64,000 nucleotides of DNA from JAQBXX01 sp947085325 (GCA_947085325.1 CAMTVY010000005.1:1-64000); one strand, 5' to 3'. Positions 16,739-25,011 are shown, numbered from the stretch's first letter. Notes: generated from the sequence alone by a model not told the origin. Translations and numbers: made by a program.

Positions 16739-17395
16739 ATGGCCTTGGGAGTGATTGGACGTAAATGCGGTATGACCCGCGTCTTTACTGACGCAGGGGA
16801 ATCCATACCGGTCACGGTGATCGAAGTTGAGCCGAACCGCATCAGTCAGGTGAAGACCCTCGACAATGACGGTTACCGCGCGCTTCAGGTTACGCTGGGT
16901 GTGCGTCGCGCGAGCCGAGTTACCAAGGCCGCAGCGGGCCATTTTGCCAAGGCCGGGGTGGCTGCAGGCCGTGGCCTGTGGGAGTTCCGTCTGGAAGATG
17001 GCGAAGGCGACGATCTCGCTGCCGGCGCTGAAATCAAGGTGGATCTGTTCAAGGCGGGGCAAATGGTGGATGTTGCGGGCACCAGCATCGGTAAGGGCTT
17101 TGCCGGCACCATCAAGCGTCACCACTTCACCATGGGTGACGCCACCCACGGTAACTCGCTGTCGCATCGTGCGCCGGGTTCTATCGGTCAGCGCCAGACG
17201 CCGGGCCGCGTGTTCAAAGGCAAGAAAATGGCAGGCCATATGGGCAACAAGCGTCGTACTGCGCAGAATCTGGAAGTCGTGCGCGTTGACGCAGAGCGCA
17301 ACCTGCTGCTGATTAAAGGGGCAGTACCTGGTTCGGCGGGTGGCGATGTGATTGTACGTCCCTCACCCAAAATGCGTAACCGGCAAGGAGCGTAA
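16739..17395 (+). CDS. rplC: 50S ribosomal protein L3
   Basis: L3 is an early assembly protein whose long loop reaches the peptidyl transferase centre. The 218-residue protein begins with ALGVIGRKCGMTRVF. It carries the loop around RHHFTMGDATHGNSLSHR, including the glutamine region that PrmB methylates in E. coli (SIGQRQTPGRVFKGKKM). It sits 10 bp after rpsJ and 5 bp before rplD. Confidence 0.98.
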   Translation: MALGVIGRKCGMTRVFTDAGESIPVTVIEVEPNRISQVKTLDNDGYRALQVTLGVRRASRVTKAAAGHFAKAGVAAGRGLWEFRLEDGEGDDLAAGAEIKVDLFKAGQMVDVAGTSIGKGFAGTIKRHHFTMGDATHGNSLSHRAPGSIGQRQTPGRVFKGKKMAGHMGNKRRTAQNLEVVRVDAERNLLLIKGAVPGSAGGDVIVRPSPKMRNRQGA

Positions 17396-17400
17396 GCAAA

Positions 17401-18024
17401 ATGGAACTGACGCTGACCTCTACGGGCAAGAAGGGCGCACCGGGCGTAATCCAGGTTTCTGATACCGCTTTCGGCGCTGCATTCAATGAGTCGCTGGTGC
17501 ATCAGGTGGTCACTGCGTATCTTGCGGCAGGGCGCGCGGGCACCCATGCCCAGAAGACGCGGTCACAGGTGCGCGGCGGTGGCAGAAAGCCGTGGGCCCA
17601 GAAAGGTTCAGGCCGTGCGCGCGCGGGTACTTCGCGCAGCCCGATCTGGCGTGGTGGCGGCAAAACCTTCGCGGCAGTGACGGGCGATTACTCGCAGAAA
17701 GTGAACAAAAAGATGTACGCGCGTGCGTTGTGCTCGATTTTATCCGAGCTCGCACGGCAAGAGCGGCTCATAGTGGTAGAGGATTTTACGCTGGAGCGCA
17801 TCAAGACCCAGGACCTGATTGACAAGCTGGGCACCCTGGGTATGAGCGGTGATGTGTTGATCGTCACTGACCAGGCCGATGACAATCTCATGTTATCCGC
17901 ACGCAACCTGTACAAGGTTGACGTATGCAATGTGGCGGCAGTGAATCCGGTCAGCCTGATAGGCTTCGAGAAGATTTTGATGACGACTGCCGCAGTCAAG
18001 CAGCTGGAAAAGGTGCTGGGATGA
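17401..18024 (+). CDS. rplD: 50S ribosomal protein L4
   Basis: L4 lines the peptide exit tunnel and in E. coli represses the S10 operon. The 207-residue protein has the extended arginine-rich tunnel loop (KTRSQVRGGGRKPWAQKGSG, about residues 43-62), then SPIWRGGGKTF and a globular C-terminal part. It overlaps the rplW start in an ATGA. The short spacer before rpsJ makes the E. coli style of L4 control unlikely here. Confidence 0.97.
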   Translation: MELTLTSTGKKGAPGVIQVSDTAFGAAFNESLVHQVVTAYLAAGRAGTHAQKTRSQVRGGGRKPWAQKGSGRARAGTSRSPIWRGGGKTFAAVTGDYSQKVNKKMYARALCSILSELARQERLIVVEDFTLERIKTQDLIDKLGTLGMSGDVLIVTDQADDNLMLSARNLYKVDVCNVAAVNPVSLIGFEKILMTTAAVKQLEKVLG

Positions 18025-18323
18025 ACCAGGAAATATTGATGAAGACGCTGCTTGCGCCGCATATCTCTGAAAAGAGTACGCGCACAGCTGACAAGCACAA
18101 GCAGTTTGTGTTTAAGGTGGCGGATCGCGCGACCAAGCCGCATATCAAGCAGGCGGTCGAGCTGATGTTCAAGGTCAAAGTCGACGAGGTTCGCGTGGTC
18201 AACGTCAAAGGCAAGACCAAGCGTGCCGGTGCGCGTGGAACAGGTCGGCGTTCCGACTGGAAAAAGGCCTATGTCAGCCTGCAGCCGGGACATGATATTG
18301 ATTTCACCGGTGAGGCGAAGTAA
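18021..18323 (+). CDS. rplW: 50S ribosomal protein L23
   Basis: L23 sits at the tunnel exit and docks trigger factor and SRP. The start is the ATG that overlaps the rplD stop (ATGA). It gives the family N-terminus NQEILMKTLLAPHISEKS and 100 residues, whereas a start further upstream would lie inside rplD. The tunnel-reaching segment VKGKTKRAGARGTGRRSDWK lies near residues 61-80. Confidence 0.97.
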   Translation: MNQEILMKTLLAPHISEKSTRTADKHKQFVFKVADRATKPHIKQAVELMFKVKVDEVRVVNVKGKTKRAGARGTGRRSDWKKAYVSLQPGHDIDFTGEAK

Positions 18324-18334
18324 GGGTACATATT

Positions 18335-19168
18335 ATGGCATTGGTAAAAACAAAACCCACGTCACCTGGCAGACGCTTTCTAACCAAGGTAGTAACGCCT
18401 GGTTTGCACAAAGGCGCGCCGCATGCGCCGCTGCTGGAGAAGCAGTCAAAGAAGGCCGGGCGCAACAACCGCGGTCGTATTACAGTGCGCCATCAGGGCG
18501 GCGGTCACAAGCAGCATTACCGGCTGATAGATTTCAAGCGCCAGAAGGACGGCATCCCGGCGCGTGTGGAGCGTATCGAATACGATCCCAACCGTAGCGC
18601 CCATATTGCCCTGCTGCTGTACGCAGATGGCGAGCGTCGCTACATGATCGCCCCCAAGGATCTGGTGCAGGATGCAACTGTGCTCTCTGGCTCCGAGTCG
18701 CCGATCAAGGTAGGTAACTGCTTGCCGTTACGCAACATCCCGGTGGGTAGCACGGTGCACTGCATCGAAATGCAACCCGGCAAGGGCGCGCAAATGGCGC
18801 GTAGCGCGGGTGCTGCTGTGCAACTGGTGTCCCGCGAAAGCGATCACGCTGTACTGCGTCTACGCTCGGGTGAGATGCGCAAGGTTTCCATTGATTGCCG
18901 CGCCACGATGGGTGAGGTAGGCAATGCAGAGCACGGGCTGCGCTCATATGGCAAGGCAGGTGCAGCGCGCTGGCGTGGTGTACGCCCGACAGTGCGTGGT
19001 GTGGCGATGAACCCGGTCGATCATCCGCACGGTGGTGGCGAAGGTCGCACCTCGGGTGGGCGTCATCCGGTGTCACCTTGGGGTACGCCGACCAAGGGTT
19101 ACAAGACGCGCCAAAACAAGCGTACTGATAGCATGATCGTCCGTCGTCGTCCCAAGGGCGTAAGGTAA
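18335..19168 (+). CDS. rplB: 50S ribosomal protein L2
   Basis: L2 helps join the subunits and supports the peptidyl transferase region. It has 277 residues with the RGRITVRHQGGGHKQHYR segment near residue 50. The C-terminal signature MNPVDHPHGGGEGRTSGGRH includes the histidine long linked to peptidyl transfer. Length and position are standard. Confidence 0.98.
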   Translation: MALVKTKPTSPGRRFLTKVVTPGLHKGAPHAPLLEKQSKKAGRNNRGRITVRHQGGGHKQHYRLIDFKRQKDGIPARVERIEYDPNRSAHIALLLYADGERRYMIAPKDLVQDATVLSGSESPIKVGNCLPLRNIPVGSTVHCIEMQPGKGAQMARSAGAAVQLVSRESDHAVLRLRSGEMRKVSIDCRATMGEVGNAEHGLRSYGKAGAARWRGVRPTVRGVAMNPVDHPHGGGEGRTSGGRHPVSPWGTPTKGYKTRQNKRTDSMIVRRRPKGVR

Positions 19169-19181
19169 GGAACTAAATTGT

Positions 19182-19466
19182 ATGCCACGTTCAGTTAAAA
19201 AAGGTCCGTTTATTGATGCGCACCTCGTCAAGAAGGTCGAGGCGGCGGTTGCAACTAACAGCAAGCGTCCGATCAAGACCTGGTCGCGTCGTTCGATGGT
19301 GTTGCCTGACATGATCGGCTTGACCATTGCCGTGCATAATGGCCGCCAGCATGTACCCGTCATGATCACCGATAACATGGTTGGCCATAAGTTGGGTGAG
19401 TTTGCCCTGACCCGTACATTTAAAGGCCACACCGGCGACAAGAAAGTTGCGGCGCCAGCTGCATAA
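19182..19466 (+). CDS. rpsS: 30S ribosomal protein S19
   Basis: S19 binds 16S rRNA in the 30S head with S13. It has 94 residues starting MPRSVKKGPFIDAHLVKKVE, with the conserved SRRSMVLPDMIGLTIAVHNG and MVGHKLGEFALTRTFKGH stretches. It lies 13 bp after rplB and 12 bp before rplV. Confidence 0.98.
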   Translation: MPRSVKKGPFIDAHLVKKVEAAVATNSKRPIKTWSRRSMVLPDMIGLTIAVHNGRQHVPVMITDNMVGHKLGEFALTRTFKGHTGDKKVAAPAA

Positions 19467-19478
19467 AGAGAGATACTT

Positions 19479-19811
19479 ATGGAAGTGGCAGCGAAATTGA
19501 AGTACACCCACATCTCCCCGCAGAAGGGCCGTCTGGTGGCGGATCAGATACGCGGGATGCCCGTCGAGCGCGCGCTGCAATTGCTGACCTTCAGCAATAA
19601 AAAAGCCGCCCGGCTGATCAAAAAGGTGCTGGAGTCGGCGATAGCGAATGCCGAGCATAATGCGGGCGCGGATATTGACGAGTTGAAGGTGGCCACGATC
19701 TTTGTGGATGGCGGCCCCATGCACAAGCGGATGCATGCGCGCGCCAAGGGCCGGGGCGCACGTATTCTGAAGCGCACCAGCCACATTACCATCACAGTTG
19801 CTGCTAAATAA
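19479..19811 (+). CDS. rplV: 50S ribosomal protein L22
   Basis: L22 touches all 23S rRNA domains, and its hairpin forms part of the exit-tunnel constriction. The 110-residue protein includes SPQKGRLVADQIRGMPVERA. The long beta-hairpin region GGPMHKRMHARAKGRGARIL (near residues 79-98) is where macrolide-resistance changes arise in other bacteria. No deletion is seen there. Confidence 0.98.
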   Translation: MEVAAKLKYTHISPQKGRLVADQIRGMPVERALQLLTFSNKKAARLIKKVLESAIANAEHNAGADIDELKVATIFVDGGPMHKRMHARAKGRGARILKRTSHITITVAAK

Positions 19812-19831
19812 ACGGACGAGAGATTAGGGCT

Positions 19832-20533
19832 ATGGGTCACAAGGTACATCCTGTCGGAATTCGTCTCGGAGTCATCAAGGACTGGACGTCCATGTGGTAC
19901 GCCGATACAAAGAATTATGCCGATTATCTGAATACCGACTTGCAAGTGCGGGAATTCCTGCGCAAGAAGCTGGCTCAAGCCTCGGTAAGTCGTATACAGA
20001 TAGAGCGGCCTGCGCGCAGTGCGCGCATCACCATTCATACGGCGCGCCCGGGAATTGTGATCGGTAAGAAAGGCGAAGATATTGAGTCATTACGCAAACA
20101 TATTAGTGTGATGATGGGTGTCCCGGTGCACGTCAGCGTGGAAGAAATACGCAAGCCGGAGATGGATGCTTACCTTGTCGCGGAGAGCATCGCGCAACAG
20201 CTTGAGAAGCGGATCATGTTCCGTCGCGCCATGAAGCGCGCTGCGACCAACACCATGCGCATCGGTGCATTGGGTATCAAAATCAATGTCGGTGGCCGCC
20301 TGAATGGCGCCGAGATCGCACGCAGTGAATGGGTGCGCGAAGGCCGCGTGCCATTACACACCCTGCGTGCCGACATTGACTACGGTCTGGCCGAGGCGCA
20401 CACCACCTACGGTGTGATTGGTATCAAGGTCTGGATATTTAAAGGCGAGGTTTTCAAGGCCGGTGAGCAGGAGGCTGAAGAAGGCGCCGAGAAGACGACA
20501 GTGGCGGGCAAGACAGCAGCGGCGGGGGCGTAA
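19832..20533 (+). CDS. rpsC: 30S ribosomal protein S3
   Basis: S3 forms part of the mRNA entry tunnel and its helicase. The 233-residue protein starts MGHKVHPVGIRLGVIKDW. It has the type II KH domain with GIVIGKKGEDIESLRK near residues 72-87, and the C-terminal S3 domain. The tail is an acidic then alanine-rich extension of about 20 residues, a variable feature of the family. Confidence 0.98.
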   Translation: MGHKVHPVGIRLGVIKDWTSMWYADTKNYADYLNTDLQVREFLRKKLAQASVSRIQIERPARSARITIHTARPGIVIGKKGEDIESLRKHISVMMGVPVHVSVEEIRKPEMDAYLVAESIAQQLEKRIMFRRAMKRAATNTMRIGALGIKINVGGRLNGAEIARSEWVREGRVPLHTLRADIDYGLAEAHTTYGVIGIKVWIFKGEVFKAGEQEAEEGAEKTTVAGKTAAAGA

Positions 20534-20538
20534 TCGGC

Positions 20539-20952
20539 ATGTTACAGCCCAAGAGAACAAAATACCGCAAACAGATGAAGGGTCGTAATCGTGGTGTAGC
20601 CACGACCGGCAATCGTGTGAGCTTTGGTGAATTCGGCCTGAAGTCCACGCGTGGTGGCCAGATTACCTCACGTCAGGTCGAGGCCGCACGCCGGGCCATG
20701 ACGCGCCACTTGAAGCGCGGCGGCAAGGTCTGGATCCGGATATTCCCGGACAAGCCGATTTCCAGAAAGCCGCTGGAGGTTCGCATGGGTAATGGCAAGG
20801 GCAATGTGGAGTACTGGGTTGCCATGGTGCAGCCAGGTCGCATGCTGTACGAAATTGAAGGTGTAACCGAAGAGATCGCGCGTGAGGCCTTCAGGCTGGC
20901 CTCCGCCAAGCTTCCTGTATTAACAACTTTTGTAGCGCGTACGGTGATGTGA
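20539..20952 (+). CDS. rplP: 50S ribosomal protein L16
   Basis: L16 contacts the A-site tRNA and completes the peptidyl transferase centre. The 137 residues begin MLQPKRTKYRKQMKGRNRG. They include the arginine-rich segment ending MTRHLKRGGKVWIRIFPDKP with the site that arginine hydroxylase YcfD modifies in E. coli. Its stop overlaps the rpmC start in ATGTGATG. Confidence 0.98.
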   Translation: MLQPKRTKYRKQMKGRNRGVATTGNRVSFGEFGLKSTRGGQITSRQVEAARRAMTRHLKRGGKVWIRIFPDKPISRKPLEVRMGNGKGNVEYWVAMVQPGRMLYEIEGVTEEIAREAFRLASAKLPVLTTFVARTVM

Positions 20953-21149
20953 TGAAGGCCTCTGAACTGAGAAAAAAGTCCGAACAGGACCTGAACAAGG
21001 AGTTGCTCGACCTGCTGCGCGAGCAATTTAATCTGCGCATGCAAAAGGGTACGGGTCAACTGTCGAAGCCCAATGCGCTGCGGGCAGTGAGGCGCAATAT
21101 AGCGCGAACCAAAACGCTACTGAATGAGAAGGCAGGTAAGGCCGTATGA
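20952..21149 (+). CDS. rpmC: 50S ribosomal protein L29
   Basis: L29 lies at the tunnel exit beside L23. The start is the ATG sharing its first base with the rplP stop. It gives MKASELRKKSEQDLNKELLD, the usual N-terminus, and 65 residues. A GTG one codon earlier is possible. It ends in an ATGA overlap with rpsQ, so translation from rplP through rpsQ is coupled. Confidence 0.95.
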   Translation: MKASELRKKSEQDLNKELLDLLREQFNLRMQKGTGQLSKPNALRAVRRNIARTKTLLNEKAGKAV

Positions 21150-21415
21150 GTCAAGACAAGGAAGGCAAGGCAAGCCGTACCGTCACGGGGCGCGTTGTCA
21201 GCAATAAAATGGATAAATCCATCACCTTGCTGGTGGAGCGCACAGTGCAGCATCCAATGTATGGAAAGTACATACGACGCACGACCAAGCTGCTTGCCCA
21301 TGATGAGGCAAATGAGTGCATGGAAGGCGACCTGGTAGCAGTTGAGCAGTGCCGTCCGCTGTCCAAAAACAAGTCATGGCGGCTGGTCAAGGTGCTTGAG
21401 AAGGCAGTGGTGTAG
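21146..21415 (+). CDS. rpsQ: 30S ribosomal protein S17
   Basis: S17 binds helix 11 of 16S rRNA early in 30S assembly. It has 89 residues with the OB-fold signature VTGRVVSNKMDKSITLLVER and the conserved GDLVAVEQCRPLSKNKSWRL. Its start overlaps the rpmC stop. It is the last gene of the S10 cluster, and an 84-bp gap with a promoter-like sequence separates it from rplN. Confidence 0.97.
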   Translation: MSQDKEGKASRTVTGRVVSNKMDKSITLLVERTVQHPMYGKYIRRTTKLLAHDEANECMEGDLVAVEQCRPLSKNKSWRLVKVLEKAVV

Positions 21416-21426
21416 AAAAGTCACTG

Positions 21427-21455
21427 TTTAGTATCAGCATGATTCATGCTACAAT
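21427..21455 (+). promoter_or_regulatory. Candidate spc-operon promoter upstream of rplN
   Basis: TTTAGT (21427-21432) and TACAAT (21450-21455) are separated by 17 bp, and the spacer contains a small palindrome (agcatg att catgct, 21436-21450). The gap is the only one above 25 bp in the stretch from rpsJ to rpsN. E. coli places its spc promoter at the same point. The -10 box is good and the -35 box is weak. Confidence 0.45.
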
Positions 21456-21499
21456 TTTCTGTTACTTGATGTAGTTAGTAACGAGTCTGGAGGCAGTCC

Positions 21500-21868
21500 G
21501 TGATACAAATGCAAACCCATCTTGATGTCGCTGACAACAGCGGCGCTCGTCGGCTGATGTGCATCAAGGTGCTGGGCGGGTCACACCGCCGTTACGCGGG
21601 CATTGGCGACATCATCAAGGTGAGCGTCAAGGAAGCGATTCCGCGTGGCAAGGTCAAGAAAGGCGAGGTTTATGATGCCGTGGTGGTGCGTACGCGCAAA
21701 GGCATGCGCCGCCCTGACGGTTCCTTGATACGCTTTGACAGCAATGCAGCGGTATTGCTTAACAATCAGAAGCAGCCCATCGGCACACGTATCTTCGGGC
21801 CGGTGACGCGCGAACTGCGCAGTGAGAGATTCATGAAGATTATCTCTCTGGCACCAGAAGTTTTATAG
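21500..21868 (+). CDS. rplN: 50S ribosomal protein L14
   Basis: L14 makes an intersubunit bridge and is the contact site of the silencing factor RsfS. The 122 residues start from a GTG, with GGAGG eight bases upstream. They contain HLDVADNSGARRLMCIKVLG and IKVSVKEAIPRGKVKKGEVY. It is the first gene of the spc cluster. Confidence 0.98.
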   Translation: MIQMQTHLDVADNSGARRLMCIKVLGGSHRRYAGIGDIIKVSVKEAIPRGKVKKGEVYDAVVVRTRKGMRRPDGSLIRFDSNAAVLLNNQKQPIGTRIFGPVTRELRSERFMKIISLAPEVL

Positions 21869-21886
21869 ACCAGGATTACAGGCGTC

Positions 21887-22204
21887 ATGGACAGAATCAA
21901 GAAGGGTGATGAAGTCATCATCATCAGCGGCAAGGACAAAGGCAAGCGTGGCGAAGTAAGACGCGTGTTGGAGGGCGAGCGCGTGCTGGTGGAAAACATC
22001 AACATGGCCAAGCGCCACACCAAACCCAATCCTGTGCGCGGAGCGAGCGGCGGTATTGTCGAAAAGGAAATGCCACTGCACGCCTCCAATGTGGCTGTCT
22101 ACAACCCGGTCACGAAGAAAGGTGGTCGCATAGGCTTCCGCCTCCTGGAGGATGGCCGCAAAGTGCGTTACTTTAAATCCAACAACGAAGTGCTGGACAG
22201 ATAG
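21887..22204 (+). CDS. rplX: 50S ribosomal protein L24
   Basis: L24 initiates assembly of the 50S subunit at the 5' end of 23S rRNA. It has 105 residues with the KOW motif KKGDEVIIISGKDKGKRGEV at the N-terminus, then VENINMAKRHTKPNP. It ends one base before the rplE start, so the two are coupled. Confidence 0.97.
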   Translation: MDRIKKGDEVIIISGKDKGKRGEVRRVLEGERVLVENINMAKRHTKPNPVRGASGGIVEKEMPLHASNVAVYNPVTKKGGRIGFRLLEDGRKVRYFKSNNEVLDR

Positions 22205-22205
22205 T

Positions 22206-22760
22206 ATGAAAATGGCTGCAACGGCACGACTGAAGAAGCATTACGAAACCACGGTGGTCAAGGCGCTCACCGAGAAGTTCGGGTACACCAGCGCGATGCA
22301 GGTTCCGCGCATTACCAAGATCACGCTGAATATGGGCGTGGGTGAGGGCGTCGCGGACAAGAAGATCGTGGACAACGCCGTGGGCGACATGACCAAAATT
22401 GCGGCCCAAAAGCCGGTGGTTACCTATGCACGTAAATCCATCGCAGGCTTCAAGATTCGTGAAGACCTTGCTATCGGCTGTAAAGTGACGCTGCGGCGTA
22501 CCCGTATGTACGAATTTCTGGACAGGCTGATCAGCATCGCCATTCCGCGTATCCGCGATTTTCGTGGCTTCAGTCCGCGCTCGTTTGATGGTCGTGGCAA
22601 CTACAGCCTGGGTGTGCGTGAACAGATTATTTTCCCGGAAATCGATTACGACAAGATTGACGCCTTACGTGGCATGGATATCACTATCACGACAAGTGCG
22701 AAGAATGACGAAGAGGCGCGCGCACTGCTCGCCGCATTTAATTTCCCGATACGCAGCTAA
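22206..22760 (+). CDS. rplE: 50S ribosomal protein L5
   Basis: L5 binds 5S rRNA and contacts P-site tRNA. I choose ATG 22206, one base after the rplX stop, giving 184 residues. ATG 22212 would remove only two residues, and a longer frame upstream would run through rplX. Family landmarks are MQVPRITKITLNMGVGE, ARKSIAGFKIREDLAIGCKV and IPRIRDFRGFSPRSFDGRGN. Confidence 0.96.
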   Translation: MKMAATARLKKHYETTVVKALTEKFGYTSAMQVPRITKITLNMGVGEGVADKKIVDNAVGDMTKIAAQKPVVTYARKSIAGFKIREDLAIGCKVTLRRTRMYEFLDRLISIAIPRIRDFRGFSPRSFDGRGNYSLGVREQIIFPEIDYDKIDALRGMDITITTSAKNDEEARALLAAFNFPIRS

Positions 22761-22765
22761 AGACT

Positions 22766-23071
22766 ATGGCCAAGACATCCCTGGTAAACCGTGAACTCAA
22801 ACGCGCACGTACCGTAAAAAAGTACGCGCAGAAACGTGCAGAACTGAAGGCTCAGATGAGTGATCAGGGCTTGAGCGACCAGGTACGGGAGGATGCTCGC
22901 CGTAAATTTGAGGCACTGCCGCGCGACGCAAGCCCGGCAAGAATGCATAGCCGCTGCCGCATTACCGGCAGGTCGCATGGTTATTATCGAAAGTTCGGTC
23001 TGGGTCGCAACAAACTGCGTGAGGCCGCAATGCGCGGTGACATCCCGGGGCTGGTGAAGGCGAGTTGGTGA
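22766..23071 (+). CDS. rpsN: 30S ribosomal protein S14 (zinc-free long form)
   Basis: S14 helps fold the 30S head. The 101-residue protein is the long C-minus form. It has no pair of CxxC zinc motifs, only one cysteine in the C-terminal HSRCRITGRSHGYYRKFGLGRN region. It lies 5 bp after rplE. A 98-bp gap containing a diverged palindrome separates it from rpsH, unusual for the spc operon. Confidence 0.98.
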   Translation: MAKTSLVNRELKRARTVKKYAQKRAELKAQMSDQGLSDQVREDARRKFEALPRDASPARMHSRCRITGRSHGYYRKFGLGRNKLREAAMRGDIPGLVKASW

Positions 23072-23075
23072 ACGA

Positions 23076-23143
23076 CAGTAGCGAGTGACGAGTTGCGAGA
23101 AAAGAAAATGACTTTTTTGTTTTTACTAGCCACTAGTTACTGG
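23076..23143. repeat. Diverged palindrome inserted between rpsN and rpsH
   Basis: The left arm (cagtagcgagtgacgag, from 23076) and the reverse complement of 23123-23143 (ccagtaactagtggctagta) match imperfectly. The loop is A/T-rich with several runs of T. Just downstream, ggaaactgatttta (23142-23155) and ggaactgatttta (23158-23170) form a near-tandem repeat that overlaps the rpsH Shine-Dalgarno and start. In layout it resembles the hairpin between nusG and rplK. An old insertion of a palindromic repeat is inferred. Confidence 0.5.
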
Positions 23144-23169
23144 AAACTGATTTTACAGGAACTGATTTT

Positions 23170-23565
23170 ATGAGCATGACCGATCCCATAGCAGACATGT
23201 TAACGCGAATCCGTAACGGATTAGGCGCGAAAAAAGCCGAAGTCATCATGCCGGCATCACGCCTCAAAGTGGCAGTGGCCCAGGTGTTGAAAGACGAAGG
23301 CTACATTGCTGACTATGCCGTGCGCGATGAGGGCGTCAAGCCCAGTCTCCAGGTTGTGCTGAAATACTACAATGGCAAGCCTGTTATCGAGCACCTGAAG
23401 CGTGTGAGCCGCCCAGGTCTGCGCGTGTATAAGCAGAAAACAGGGCTACCCAAGGTGCTGGGTGGGCTGGGTATCGCTATCGTGTCTACCTCGCAAGGTG
23501 TGATGACAGATCGTGCTGCCCGCAAGGCTGGCTACGGTGGTGAAATTCTGTGCGTAGTCTCGTAA
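23170..23565 (+). CDS. rpsH: 30S ribosomal protein S8
   Basis: S8 binds the central domain of 16S rRNA and represses the spc operon in E. coli. The 131 residues start SMTDPIADMLTRIRNGLGAK and end with the conserved ARKAGYGGEILCVVS. An AGGA lies 9 bp before the ATG. A second ATG two codons later is possible. The gene stands behind an atypical spacer. Confidence 0.98.
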   Translation: MSMTDPIADMLTRIRNGLGAKKAEVIMPASRLKVAVAQVLKDEGYIADYAVRDEGVKPSLQVVLKYYNGKPVIEHLKRVSRPGLRVYKQKTGLPKVLGGLGIAIVSTSQGVMTDRAARKAGYGGEILCVVS

Positions 23566-23582
23566 GGGAAGGGTAGGCGGGC

Positions 23583-24116
23583 ATGTCGAGAGTTGCTAAA
23601 AATCCAATTCCGATCCCTAACGGGGTCGATGTAGTTGTGCAGGGGCAGATGATTACTGTCAAGAGCGCGAAAGGCTCGTTGCAGATGCCTCTGGATAAGC
23701 GTGTGCAGACCATTCTCGAGAATAACGTGCTGACGTTTGCGCCGTTAGACAAAGAGTCTCGCTCTGACGCCATGGCGGGGACGACCCGTGCGCTGGTCAA
23801 TAACATGGTGACGGGTGTCACGCAGGGCTTTAGCAAGAAGCTGGACCTGGTAGGTGTTGGTTATCGTGCGCAGGTGCAGGGAAAAATGCTGAACCTCACG
23901 CTGGGTTTTTCGCATCCACTCAGCTTCCCCATACCGCAGGGCATCACCGTGGAAACACCGAGCCAGACCGAGATCGTAATCAAAGGCATGGACAAGCAGT
24001 TGGTCGGTGCTGTCGCTGCCAAGATACGCGCTTACCGTCCGCCGGAACCCTATAAGGGCAAGGGCGTGCGTTACTCAGATGAAGTGGTTGTGCGCAAAGA
24101 AGTGAAGAAGAAGTAA
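23583..24116 (+). CDS. rplF: 50S ribosomal protein L6
   Basis: L6 lies next to the sarcin-ricin loop. It has 177 residues with two repeated alpha/beta domains. It begins SRVAKNPIPIPNGVDV, and its C-terminal signature DKQLVGAVAAKIRAYRPPEP is followed by YKGKGVRY. It lies 17 bp after rpsH. Confidence 0.98.
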   Translation: MSRVAKNPIPIPNGVDVVVQGQMITVKSAKGSLQMPLDKRVQTILENNVLTFAPLDKESRSDAMAGTTRALVNNMVTGVTQGFSKKLDLVGVGYRAQVQGKMLNLTLGFSHPLSFPIPQGITVETPSQTEIVIKGMDKQLVGAVAAKIRAYRPPEPYKGKGVRYSDEVVVRKEVKKK

Positions 24117-24135
24117 CGGGGTAAAGGACGAGGCC

Positions 24136-24489
24136 ATGGACAAGAAAGAAAGCAGATTACGTCGTTCACGCAAGGCGCGTGCAAAGATCAGAGAGCTGGG
24201 TATGCACCGGCTGTGCGTAAACCGCACGCCTCGCCACATTTACGCCCAGTTGATCTCGCCGGATGGCGACATGGTTGTGGCGTGCGCCTCCACGCTTGAG
24301 GCTGTGGTCAAGGCTGACCTCAAGGGAACGGGTAACGTTGCCGCCGCTGCCGCTGTGGGCAAGCTGCTGGCAGAACGTGCCAAGGCCGCCGGTATTTCAA
24401 AAGTGGCATTTGACCGCTCCGGTTTTCAATACCATGGTCGTGTCAAGTCGCTGGCCGATGCCGCGCGTGAACATGGCCTCCAATTTTAA
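24136..24489 (+). CDS. rplR: 50S ribosomal protein L18
   Basis: L18 binds 5S rRNA and carries it into the 50S subunit with L5. The 117 residues begin with a basic arm (MDKKESRLRRSRKARAKIRE) and contain RLCVNRTPRHIYAQLISPDG. They end with VAFDRSGFQYHGRVKSLADA. It lies between rplF and rpsE with short gaps. Confidence 0.98.
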   Translation: MDKKESRLRRSRKARAKIRELGMHRLCVNRTPRHIYAQLISPDGDMVVACASTLEAVVKADLKGTGNVAAAAAVGKLLAERAKAAGISKVAFDRSGFQYHGRVKSLADAAREHGLQF

Positions 24490-24502
24490 GGGTTAACTGG
24501 AT

Positions 24503-25009
24503 ATGGCGAGCTACGATAGCGGTAAATCAAGTGACGGCTTGAAGGAAAAGCTGGTCAATATCAACCGTGTTGCCAAGGTGGTGAAGGGTGGACGTCAGTT
24601 CGGCTTCTCTGCGCTTACAGTGGTCGGTGACGGTAATGGCAAGATAGGGCTGGGGCGCGGCAAGGCGCGTGAAGTGCAGGCGGCGATCCAGAAGGCAATG
24701 GAAGATGCGCGTCGCAACATGCGCTCCGTAACGCTCAATGGCACAACCCTGCAGTACGCGGTGACAGCAAATCATGGTGCGACCAAAGTGTTTATGCAGC
24801 CAGCATCCGAAGGTACCGGCATCATCGCCGGTGGCGCGATGCGCGCCGTATTCGAGGTGTTGGGTGTGCATGACGTGCTTGCCAAGTGCATCGGCTCTGC
24901 CAACCCCATTAATGTCGTACGCGCAACCTTGAGGGGCTTGGACTGCATGTCCTCCCCGGAAGAAATGGCAGCGAAACGCGGCAAGACAGTGGCAGAGATA
25001 CTGGAGTAA
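24503..25009 (+). CDS. rpsE: 30S ribosomal protein S5
   Basis: S5 sits at the mRNA entrance, and changes in it cause ribosomal ambiguity or spectinomycin resistance. The 168-residue protein has the dsRBD-like N-terminal fold (INRVAKVVKGGRQFGFSALT). The following region GDGNGKIGLGRGKAREV includes the spectinomycin loop. The C-terminal SANPINVVRATLRGL is present. Sequence is wild type as far as can be judged. Confidence 0.98.
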   Translation: MASYDSGKSSDGLKEKLVNINRVAKVVKGGRQFGFSALTVVGDGNGKIGLGRGKAREVQAAIQKAMEDARRNMRSVTLNGTTLQYAVTANHGATKVFMQPASEGTGIIAGGAMRAVFEVLGVHDVLAKCIGSANPINVVRATLRGLDCMSSPEEMAAKRGKTVAEILE

Positions 25010-25011
25010 TC

